Assembly: GCA_041648735.1 (NCBI GenBank)
Contig: JBAZOO010000012.1
Coordinates: forward strand, 1 to 64,000
Direction of reading: 5' to 3'
Origin: JBAZOO01 sp041648735
Lineage (GTDB): Bacteria; Verrucomicrobiota; Lentisphaeria; Oligosphaerales; CAITYL01
Length of the DNA: 64,000 nt
This document shows, piece after piece, positions 1 through 6,405 of the stretch; positions within the stretch are counted from its first letter, which is position 1; each line of letters begins with the position of its first letter. The notes under the pieces are model-generated. The model worked only from the letters and a program-made list of their open reading frames with translations, was not told where the DNA came from and ran no database searches. Position numbers and translations under genes: made by a program.

Positions 1-174
1 GAACCGGCGGCTGGATCGCAGCAGGGCACCCTTCGGCTCTCAAGCCCCGGAAAAAGTAAAAGTGTAGTTACTTTTTTATCTGAGTGTTGAGAATCAACCA
101 CTTATGATGTCAAGTGTTGAACTCGGGTTAAGATTCGGCAGGGCAAGTTGTTGCCTGAAATCTTCGCGGCGCGC

Positions 175-203
175 TTGACTTTTGGGCATTTATGCGCTAT
201 TAA
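175..203 (+). promoter_or_regulatory. Sigma-70-like promoter
   Basis: TTGACT at 175-180 is followed by exactly 17 bases and TATTAA at 198-203. This lies in a distinctly AT-rich stretch, unlike the GC-rich coding DNA. It would drive the small ORF at 242 and possibly the RidA-cysK pair beyond it. Confidence 0.6.
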
Positions 204-241
204 TTATTAATGCTAGTGCCTTTGGCCGGAAAGGGTGCATC

Positions 242-496
242 ATGTCCACGCCGATGAATGCGGTCTTGGAGGAGTTCCGCCAGACCGAAGGGCTTGCGGC
301 CTGCCGCGGACCTTTCCCGAAACCCTGGCCGCGAGTTCCGGAACTCCCGATTGGGAGGTCGCGCAAGCTGACACGGCCGTCAGGGATCTATTGCCACCAA
401 TGTCCGGGACGGACATCCGGCAAGTGCAAGAATGTCTGGGGCCCGAAAGCGGGGAGGCGACGATGCCCTGCCGGCGCTTGCGCAACGGCGGGTTGA
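242..496 (+). CDS. Small hypothetical protein, possibly frameshifted
   Basis: I do not recognise this 84-residue product. The ATG at 242 has a good ribosome site (GGAAAGGG at about 229-236) and lies 39 bases after a canonical promoter, which argues that the locus is transcribed. The first 25 or so residues look like a normal soluble protein (VLEEFRQTEGLAA), then the frame becomes Arg/Pro/Gly-rich. The +1 frame over about 320-490 reads more naturally (acidic, with DWEVAQADTAVRDLL), so a frameshift near 320 is possible. It may be a decayed gene or a regulator fragment. Confidence 0.3.
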   Translation: MSTPMNAVLEEFRQTEGLAACRGPFPKPWPRVPELPIGRSRKLTRPSGIYCHQCPGRTSGKCKNVWGPKAGRRRCPAGACATAG

Positions 497-548
497 GTGG
501 CTACATTTATGGGCCATAAGTCTGGCATGATCCAACCTGGAGGATGGC

Positions 549-1025
549 ATGGGCGCGGAAGTGATCGAGGTGGAGGCGCGGCTGGCCGGGCTGGGGCTGC
601 AATGGCCCGAACTGCCGCGGCCGGTGGCGTCCTATGTGCCGGCGGTGCGTTCCGGCCCTTGGCTGGTGGTCAGCGGCCAGTTGCCGTTCCGCGAGGGGAA
701 GCTGGTGTCGTGCGGCCCGGTGCCGGGGGTGGCGTCGCTGGAGCTGGCGCAGTCGGCGGCGGCGGCGTGCGCCTTGAACGCCCTGGCGGTGTTGCGGGCG
801 GAGATTGGGGGCGACTGGTCGCGCTTCGTCCGGGTCGTGCGCCTCGGGGTCTACGTCGCCTCCGAGCCGGAGTTCACCGCGCAGCCGCGGGTCGCCAACG
901 GGGCCAGCGACTTTTTCGTGCGGATCTTCGGCGAGGCGGGGAAGCACGCCCGCAGCGCCGTCGGCGTCACCGGCCTGCCGCTGGGCGCCACGGTCGAGGT
1001 CGAAGCCATTTTCGAGATCCGCTGA
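549..1025 (+). CDS. RidA (YjgF/UK114) family protein
   Basis: This 158-residue protein fits the RidA family, whose members hydrolyse reactive enamine/imine intermediates (2-aminoacrylate) released by PLP enzymes. The central SGQLPF segment and the C-terminal ARSAVGV...EVEAIFEI block carry the Arg and Glu positions expected of imine-deaminating members. A strong GGAGG site precedes the ATG. cysK starts 46 bases downstream on the same strand; cysteine synthase works through an aminoacrylate intermediate, so the pairing makes metabolic sense. It belongs to the longer (about 155 aa) RidA subgroup, so the exact substrate is uncertain. Confidence 0.8.
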   Translation: MGAEVIEVEARLAGLGLQWPELPRPVASYVPAVRSGPWLVVSGQLPFREGKLVSCGPVPGVASLELAQSAAAACALNALAVLRAEIGGDWSRFVRVVRLGVYVASEPEFTAQPRVANGASDFFVRIFGEAGKHARSAVGVTGLPLGATVEVEAIFEIR

Positions 1026-1071
1026 AACCATCCCTGGAAAGAGTTGCGTTCTGCCGCCAAGGAGGCCTTCC

Positions 1072-2028
1072 ATGCGTGTCCATGAGGACAATTCCCGCTC
1101 CATCGGCAACACGCCGCTGGTCCGCCTGAACAAGCTCACCCGGGGCGCCGGGGCGACGGTGCTGGCGAAGGTGGAGGGGCGCAACCCCGCCTATTCGGTC
1201 AAGTGCCGGGTCGGCGCCGCCTTGGTCTGGGACGCGGAGCGGCGCGGGATCCTCAAGCCCGGGGTGGAGATCGTCGAGCCGACCTCCGGCAACACCGGGA
1301 TCGCCCTGGCCTTCGTCGCCGCCGCCCGCGGCTATTCCCTGACCCTGACCATGCCGGAGACGATGAGCCTGGAGCGGCGCAAGGTTCTGGCCGCCTTTGG
1401 CGCGAAGCTGGTGCTGACGCCGGGGGCGGAGGGGATGAAGGGCGCCATCCGCGCGGCGGAGGCGCTGGTGGCCGCCGCGCCGGGGCGGCGGTTCATTCCC
1501 GGGCAGTTCACCAATCCCGCCAATCCCGCCATCCACGAGAGCACCACCGGCCCCGAGATCTGGAGCGACACGGAGGGGGCGGTGGATGTACTGGTCTCCG
1601 GCGTCGGCACCGGTGGCACGATCACTGGCGTCTCCCGCTTTTTCAAGAAGGTGCAGGGGCGGCCGCTGTTGGCGGTGGCGGTGGAGCCGGCGGAGAGTCC
1701 GGTGATCAGCCAGCGGCTGGCCGGGGAGGAACTCCGGCCAGGGCCGCACCGGATCCAGGGGATTGGCGCCGGGTTCATCCCCGAGACGCTTGACCTGGCA
1801 TTGGTCGACCGGGTGGAGCAGGTCTCCGGCGAGGAGGCGATCGCGACCGCCCGGCGCCTGACCCGCGAGGAGGGGATCCTCGCCGGCATTTCCGGCGGCG
1901 CGGCCACGGCGGCGGCGCTGCGGCTGGCGTTCAAGCCGGAATTCGCCGGCAAGACCCTGGTGGTGATCCTGCCCGACTCGGGCGAGCGCTATCTCTCGAC
2001 CGCCCTGTTCGAGGGGATTGGCGGCTGA
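1072..2028 (+). CDS. cysK: Cysteine synthase A (O-acetylserine sulfhydrylase)
   Basis: The 318-residue PLP fold-type II enzyme makes cysteine from O-acetylserine and sulfide. The PLP lysine lies in NPAYSVKCRVG (about residue 42), followed by the substrate loop TSGNTGIAL and the phosphate loop GVGTGGTITG (about residues 176-185). NPxxSVKCR matches CysK rather than CysM or cystathionine synthases. I chose the ATG at 1072 because AAGGAGG lies just upstream and the MRVHEDNSRSIGNTPLV start fits the family; the open frame runs further upstream only as an artefact of high GC. It follows the RidA-family gene closely. Confidence 0.92.
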   Translation: MRVHEDNSRSIGNTPLVRLNKLTRGAGATVLAKVEGRNPAYSVKCRVGAALVWDAERRGILKPGVEIVEPTSGNTGIALAFVAAARGYSLTLTMPETMSLERRKVLAAFGAKLVLTPGAEGMKGAIRAAEALVAAAPGRRFIPGQFTNPANPAIHESTTGPEIWSDTEGAVDVLVSGVGTGGTITGVSRFFKKVQGRPLLAVAVEPAESPVISQRLAGEELRPGPHRIQGIGAGFIPETLDLALVDRVEQVSGEEAIATARRLTREEGILAGISGGAATAAALRLAFKPEFAGKTLVVILPDSGERYLSTALFEGIGG

Positions 2029-2060
2029 GGCGGCGTCGGGGCGGGGGGCGGGGGGCAGGG

Positions 2061-2122
2061 GGGAAAACCGCGCCGGGGCCGCGTGCGGAGTTCGCACGGC
2101 GGCCCCGGCGGGGAGTTTTCCC
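2061..2122. terminator. Bidirectional terminator hairpin between cysK and rplI
   Basis: A long imperfect inverted repeat starts GGGAAAAC at 2061 and ends GTTTTCCC at 2122, with a GC-rich stem (GCCGGGGCCGC) around a short loop. The A-run and T-run at the two ends suit termination in both directions. It sits between convergent cysK (+) and rplI (-), where a two-way terminator is expected. Confidence 0.75.
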
Positions 2123-2125
2123 GGA

Positions 2126-2575
2126 TCAGCGCCGGACGATGCGCAGCTTGAGGCTGGCCTGCACCTCGGGGTGCAGCTTGACCGTGGCGGTGTAGTCGCC
2201 GAGGGCCTTGATCGGCTCGGCCAGGAGGATCGCCGTCTTGGCGACGGTGATCTTCTGGGCGGCGAGGGCGTCGGCGATCTGGCCGGCGGAGATGGAGCCG
2301 TAGAGGCGGTCGTCATCCCCGGCCTTGGCGGTGAGGGTCAACGTCAGCTTGCCGATGACTTCCGCCTGGCTCTTGCAGCTTTCGCGCTGGGTGGCCTCTT
2401 CGGCGGCGGCCTTGGCCTTGCGCGACTCGATGGTGCGCAGGGCGGCGGCCGTCACGTTGGTGGCGAGCTTCTGGGGCAGCAGGAAGTTGCGGGCGTAGCC
2501 GTCGCTGACTTTGACGACGTCGCCGATCTTGCCGAGGCTGGCGACATTTGCGATCAGTAGGACTTCAGTGGCCAT
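2126..2575 (-). CDS. rplI: 50S ribosomal protein bL9
   Basis: The 149-residue protein has the bL9 N-terminal signature VLLIANVASLGKIGDVV followed by GYARNFLLP, a long charged helix (residues about 40-75) and a C-terminal domain. The length is the family norm. It is the last gene of the rpsF-ssb-rpsR-rplI block, a very conserved bacterial order. GGAG lies just before the ATG. It binds 23S rRNA and stabilises the L1 region. Confidence 0.95.
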   Translation of the reverse strand: MATEVLLIANVASLGKIGDVVKVSDGYARNFLLPQKLATNVTAAALRTIESRKAKAAAEEATQRESCKSQAEVIGKLTLTLTAKAGDDDRLYGSISAGQIADALAAQKITVAKTAILLAEPIKALGDYTATVKLHPEVQASLKLRIVRR

Positions 2576-2594
2576 GATGGCGAATCTCCGGTGG

Positions 2595-2825
2595 TCAGGG
2601 AACCAGGGCCAGGTTGCGGGCGCGCTTGACGGCTTCCGCCAGCATGTTCTGGTGCTGGTAGCAGTTGCCGGTGATGCGCCGCGGCAGGATGCGGCCCTGT
2701 TCGGTCTGGTAGCGGCGCAGCAGTTCGATGTCCTTGAAGTCGATCGCCTTGACGTGGTTTTCGCAGAGGCGGCAGACTTTGACGCGGACAGCCTTCTTGC
2801 GCCGGCGCTTGGGGGCTGGAACCAT
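2595..2825 (-). CDS. rpsR: 30S ribosomal protein bS18
   Basis: This 76-residue basic protein has the bS18 core: IDFKDIELLRRY, GRILPRRITG and the HQNMLAEAVKRAR helix. KVCRLCENH plus GNCYQHQ give three cysteines and histidines, suggesting the zinc-retaining (C+) version. It lies 19 bases before rplI and 65 bases after ssb, in the usual operon position. AGGAG precedes the ATG. bS18 pairs with bS6, encoded in the same operon, on the small-subunit platform. Confidence 0.95.
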   Translation of the reverse strand: MVPAPKRRRKKAVRVKVCRLCENHVKAIDFKDIELLRRYQTEQGRILPRRITGNCYQHQNMLAEAVKRARNLALVP

Positions 2826-2890
2826 GGGGTGCTCCTAGGTTGGATCAGGTTGTGGGGTGGGTTGGGGAAACGGATCCGGCGGGGCGGCGT

Positions 2891-3418
2891 TCAGAACGGG
2901 ATGTCGTCCATGGGCGGCGCCGCCGGCTCGGCATCGGTGTCAGGTTCGGCCGGTGCCGGCGGACGGGTGCCGCCGAAGTCGCCGCGGGGTGCCGCCGGCG
3001 GCTGGGGCGCGGCGGGGGGGGCTGGGTTCCGGGGCGTGGGCTCCGCCGGCACCTCTTCGTCGCTGTACGAGCGGGTGTCCCGGCCCGGGGAAGAGAGGAA
3101 CTGGACGCGGTCGGCGCGGACGAGCAGGCGGCTGCGCTTCTTGCCGGTGGCCTTGTCCTCCCACTGGTCCATGTGCAGGGAGCCTTCGACCAGTGCGGGG
3201 GCGCCTTTGCGCAGGTAGTTGCGGCAGCTTTCCGCCTGCTTGCCGAAGACGTCGATGTCGACGAAGCAGACTTCCTCCCGGTCTTGGCCGCTGGCGGTGG
3301 TGTACCGGCGGTTGATGGCCAGGCCGAGGGTGCAGACGGTCATGCCGCCGGGCGTCGAGCGCACGTCCGGGTCACGGGTCAGGTTGCCCATGAGGATGAC
3401 TTTGTTGAACGAGGCCAT
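2891..3418 (-). CDS. ssb: Single-stranded DNA-binding protein
   Basis: The 175-residue protein begins MASFNKVILMGNLTRDPD, the standard SSB OB-fold start, with the fold over about residues 1-105. A Pro/Ala-rich linker follows, and the protein ends with the acidic tip MDDIPF that docks repair and replication partners. It sits between rpsF and rpsR as in most bacteria. A GGAG-AAGG site precedes the ATG. It protects ssDNA in replication, recombination and repair. Confidence 0.95.
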   Translation of the reverse strand: MASFNKVILMGNLTRDPDVRSTPGGMTVCTLGLAINRRYTTASGQDREEVCFVDIDVFGKQAESCRNYLRKGAPALVEGSLHMDQWEDKATGKKRSRLLVRADRVQFLSSPGRDTRSYSDEEVPAEPTPRNPAPPAAPQPPAAPRGDFGGTRPPAPAEPDTDAEPAAPPMDDIPF

Positions 3419-3480
3419 GGGAGTGCTTCCTTCTCCGGCGAGGTTCAGGCGCGGGGCGGCCGCCGGGGCCGGGTTCCCGC

Positions 3481-3810
3481 TTACATGCGGCTGGCGGTGA
3501 CGGCGTCCTTGCCGCGGGGGTCGGACGGCACGTAGTGGAAGGCGGCGAGCCGCAGCACGGTGGAGTTCAGCCGGTACTTCTCCTTGAACTCGGCGACCTT
3601 GGCCGGGTCGAGGTCGGTCACGAACTCCCAGTAGAGGCCGGCGGTGTGTTTGCCGATGGGGCGGGTGAAGATGCGCCGGCCCATGATGTTCCTCTCCTTG
3701 ACTTCGCCGCCAAGGCTGGCCACGAACTGCGCCACGTCATTGGCGAAGCTCTCGCCGTTGTCCTCGAGCCGCTTTTCGTCGAGGATGAAAACCACGTCGT
3801 AGGTTCTCAC
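3481..3810 (-). CDS. rpsF: 30S ribosomal protein bS6
   Basis: The 109-residue protein begins MRTYDVVFILD and contains the RPIGKHTAGLYWEF strand, typical of bS6. The start codon is GTG at 3810, with AGGAG about 11 bases upstream. There is no good in-frame ATG nearby, so GTG is the likely start. pth ends only 3 bases upstream, so the two genes are probably cotranscribed and coupled. bS6 forms a heterodimer with bS18 on the 30S platform. Confidence 0.93.
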   Translation of the reverse strand: MRTYDVVFILDEKRLEDNGESFANDVAQFVASLGGEVKERNIMGRRIFTRPIGKHTAGLYWEFVTDLDPAKVAEFKEKYRLNSTVLRLAAFHYVPSDPRGKDAVTASRM

Positions 3811-3813
3811 GTT

Positions 3814-4449
3814 TCAGGTACTCCTGCTGGTTGGGGGTTGATCGGGGGAGGTGCCGGGGGCGCACCAGGCATTGAAACGGTTCATGGCGGCCGGCACGCC
3901 GGCCCGCACGGCCATCACCGCGGCGTCCGCCGCCGCGGCGACCACGGCTGCCACCACCGGCCGCTCCTCGGCGGACCAGCCGCCGAGCACGTAGTCGACC
4001 ACCGGGGTGGTGGTTTCGCGGCCAATGCCGACGCGCAGCCGGGGGAAACGGTCCGAGCCGAGTTCGCGGATCAGCGATTCGACGCCGCGGTGGCCGCCGC
4101 TGCCGCCGCCGGCGCGGAGCCGGAGCCGGCCCAACGGCAGATCCAGGCAGTCATGGATCGCCAGGATTTCTTCGGGGGCGATCCCGGTGGCGGTCCGGAT
4201 TTTGGCGACGGCTTCGCCGGAGAGGTTCATGTAGGTCAGGGGCTTGACCAGGATCAAGGTGCGCCCGCCGATGGCGGCGCGGTACAACTCGGCGTTGTAC
4301 CGGTGCTCCTTCACCGCGGGCTTGCGCAAGTTGTCCAGGATCTTGTCCACGACCATGAATCCAATGTTGTGGCGGGTGGCGGCATAGTCCGCGCCCGGAT
4401 TGCCGAGGCCGACAATCAGGCTGGGGAGTTGGGATGTCGCCGTGCCCAT
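3814..4449 (-). CDS. pth: Peptidyl-tRNA hydrolase
   Basis: This 211-residue enzyme releases tRNA from stalled peptidyl-tRNA. It shows VGLGNPGADYAATRHNIGF with the catalytic His, KPLTYMNLSG with the substrate Asn, and HDCLDLPLGRLRLR carrying the catalytic Asp. The usual acidic residue after that Asp (HDE/HDD) is Cys here, which is unusual but outside the catalytic triad. GGGSGGHRG completes the family signature. The C-terminal 20 residues are a disordered extension. It lies between rplY and rpsF. Confidence 0.93.
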   Translation of the reverse strand: MGTATSQLPSLIVGLGNPGADYAATRHNIGFMVVDKILDNLRKPAVKEHRYNAELYRAAIGGRTLILVKPLTYMNLSGEAVAKIRTATGIAPEEILAIHDCLDLPLGRLRLRAGGGSGGHRGVESLIRELGSDRFPRLRVGIGRETTTPVVDYVLGGWSAEERPVVAAVVAAAADAAVMAVRAGVPAAMNRFNAWCAPGTSPDQPPTSRST

Positions 4450-4464
4450 GCCGCCACTACGTCC

Positions 4465-5133
4465 TTACTTCTTCTTCTTCTCGGCGGCGCCCTTCGCGGC
4501 GGCGGCCTCGCCTTCGGCTTCCTTCTTGCCCTTGGCGATGACTTCGGGCTCCGCCTCGGCGCCCTCGGCGGCCTCCGTCTCCTCGGACTTGGGCAGGCGG
4601 ACGTGGAACACCGGCAGCGCCCCATCGACCAGCGCCTTGGCGCCTTCGGGGAGCGGCAGCTCGCTGACGTGCAGGCTGCTGTTCAGCTCAAGCTTGCTGA
4701 CATCAACCTTGATCTGTTCGAACATGTCCTTCGCCTTGACTTTGAGGTCGAGGTGGAGCATGGCCTGTTCAAGCTGGCCGCCCAGGATGGTGCCGGCCGG
4801 GGTGCCGAACGGCACGATCTCGACGGTGATGGTGATGACTTCCTCCGGATCCACCTTCTGGAAGTCGGCATGGAGCACGGCGCCGGTGATCGGGTTGCGC
4901 TGGACCTCGCGGATCACGCCGGACAGCTCCTGGCCGCCCACCGTGAGGGTGATCAGGCCGGGATGGTGCATCAGCTCGGCGAAGGCCTTGGCGTCGACCG
5001 ACACGGCCAGGCCTGGCTCGCCGTGGCCGTAGATGACCGCCGGGACGCGGCCGGCGCGGCGGGCGCGGCGGGACGGCCCGTTGCCGGTGCCCGCGCGCGG
5101 GTCGGCTTGGATGACAATTCCTTGGTTGCTCAT
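4465..5133 (-). CDS. rplY: 50S ribosomal protein bL25 (Ctc-like, long form)
   Basis: The 222-residue product has the bL25 N-terminal 5S-rRNA-binding domain (about residues 1-95: GRVPAVIYGHGEPG, VIREVQRNPITG, HADFQKV) and the Ctc-type beta domain (about 96-185). It ends in a low-complexity tail rich in Glu, Ala and Lys. The long form is common in bacteria where rplY lies next to pth and prs. Fifteen bases separate it from pth. It binds 5S rRNA in the large subunit. Confidence 0.92.
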   Translation of the reverse strand: MSNQGIVIQADPRAGTGNGPSRRARRAGRVPAVIYGHGEPGLAVSVDAKAFAELMHHPGLITLTVGGQELSGVIREVQRNPITGAVLHADFQKVDPEEVITITVEIVPFGTPAGTILGGQLEQAMLHLDLKVKAKDMFEQIKVDVSKLELNSSLHVSELPLPEGAKALVDGALPVFHVRLPKSEETEAAEGAEAEPEVIAKGKKEAEGEAAAAKGAAEKKKK

Positions 5134-5311
5134 GTTTGCTGCTTACCCTTTCATTGCCTTTTGGGGTTCGGGGAAAACGGGGAGGGGCCAGGCTGAATTA
5201 TTCACCACGAGCGCCGCGGAGCGGCACGGGCCGCCAAGGGCGGCAGCGAAGCGTCAAGGCGCGAAGGCCACGAAGTCCGATCGAAGTCAATCTTCCCATG
5301 AATGGATCAGC
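5134..5311. repeat. Intergenic segment with dispersed repeats
   Basis: There is no gene in this stretch between prs and rplY. It holds a 22-bp motif at 5209-5230 (core GCGCCGCGGAGCGGCACGGG) that recurs with one change at 47870-47891. Just after it is a run of degenerate CACGAA/CGAAGG units (about 5235-5285). Such CACGAAG-type runs are familiar from intergenic DNA of PVC bacteria. Confidence 0.5.
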
Positions 5312-6274
5312 TCAGGAGGGGGCCGGGCAGTCCTTGTCCAGCTTGAAGAGGGAGGAGACGGACTGGCCGCCATGGATGCGCCGGATCGCCTCGCCCAACA
5401 GCCCGGCGACGGAGAGGATCCGCAGCTTGCCGGGCGCCCACGCGGGGTTGAGCGGGATGCTGTCGGTGGTCACGATCTGGTCCAAGTCGCTGCCCTGCAA
5501 GCGGTCGTGCCCCGCCTGGGTCACCGCGTAGTGCGAGATTGCCGCCAGCACCCGCCGGGCGCCGGCCTGGCGTGCGAGCTCCGCCGCGGCGATCAGCGTC
5601 GAGCCGGTGGTCGTCAGGTCATCCACCAGCACGCAGTCGCGCCCCGCGACCTCCCCCACCAGATGGGAGGAGGCGACCTTGTCGGCGCTGAGCCGGCGCT
5701 TGGCGACCACGGCGAAGCCGGCGCCGAGCATGTCGGCGTAGGACTGGGCCATCTTGAAGCTGCCCGAATCGGGGGCGACGACCACCGCGTCGGGGCTGAG
5801 TTCGCTCCGCAGGTGGCGGACCAGCACGGGCGCGGCGTAGAGGTGGTCCGCCGGGATGTCGAAGAACCCCTGGATCTGCTGCGAATGCAGGTCCAGCGTC
5901 AGCACCCGGCTCGCCCCCGCCGTCACCAGCAGGTTCGCCACCAGCTTGGCGGTGATCGGCACCCGTGGCTGGTCCTTCCGGTCCTGCCGCGCATAGCCGT
6001 AGAACGGCAGCACCGCGGTGATCCGCTGGGCCGAGGCGCGCTTGGCCGCGTCCAGCATGATCAGCAGTTCCATCAGATTTTCGTTTGGCGGGGTGCAGGT
6101 CGGCTGGACGATGTAGACATCGCCGCCGCGGATGTTCTGCACGAACTTGACGAAGATTTCGCCTTCCGCGAACCGGCGGATTTCGACGGTGCCGAGTGGC
6201 AGTTCCAGAACCGCGGCGATCCGGCGGGCCAGTTCGGGGTGGGCGCTCCCCGAGAACAAGTGCAAGTTGGACAT
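5312..6274 (-). CDS. prs: Ribose-phosphate pyrophosphokinase
   Basis: The 320-residue enzyme makes PRPP from ribose 5-phosphate and ATP for nucleotide, histidine and NAD synthesis. It begins LHLFSGSAHPELARRIA and has RRFAEGEIFV, the flexible ATP loop FYGYARQDRKDQPRVP, the metal site LDLHSQQIQGFFDIP, and the PRPP loop VLVDDLTTTGSTL (a variant of the usual DDxxDTxGT). The length matches class I enzymes. It leads the prs-rplY-pth-rpsF-ssb-rpsR-rplI series. Confidence 0.94.
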   Translation of the reverse strand: MSNLHLFSGSAHPELARRIAAVLELPLGTVEIRRFAEGEIFVKFVQNIRGGDVYIVQPTCTPPNENLMELLIMLDAAKRASAQRITAVLPFYGYARQDRKDQPRVPITAKLVANLLVTAGASRVLTLDLHSQQIQGFFDIPADHLYAAPVLVRHLRSELSPDAVVVAPDSGSFKMAQSYADMLGAGFAVVAKRRLSADKVASSHLVGEVAGRDCVLVDDLTTTGSTLIAAAELARQAGARRVLAAISHYAVTQAGHDRLQGSDLDQIVTTDSIPLNPAWAPGKLRILSVAGLLGEAIRRIHGGQSVSSLFKLDKDCPAPS

Positions 6275-6367
6275 GGTCGCCCCTTGAGGGGTGATGGTTT
6301 ATGGTCCGGGGCGGTTTTCACACCGCCCATTCGGGACGCAGGGCTGCGTCAAACACACGGAAGGCTT

Positions 6368-6373
6368 ATTATA
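6368..6373 (-). promoter_or_regulatory. Putative -10 element of the prs operon
   Basis: On the minus strand this reads TATAAT, 94 bases before the prs start. The -35 region is weak (GTGGAA at 17-base spacing). It is the only consensus -10 between prs and the CCA fusion gene. Confidence 0.45.
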
Positions 6374-6405
6374 CATCTCCAACCGCCGTTTTCCACCCCG
6401 CGCCG

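Noticed and set aside
3535..5196. A 553-codon plus-strand open frame across pth and rplY
   Set aside because: It is antisense to two unmistakable genes and compositionally biased.
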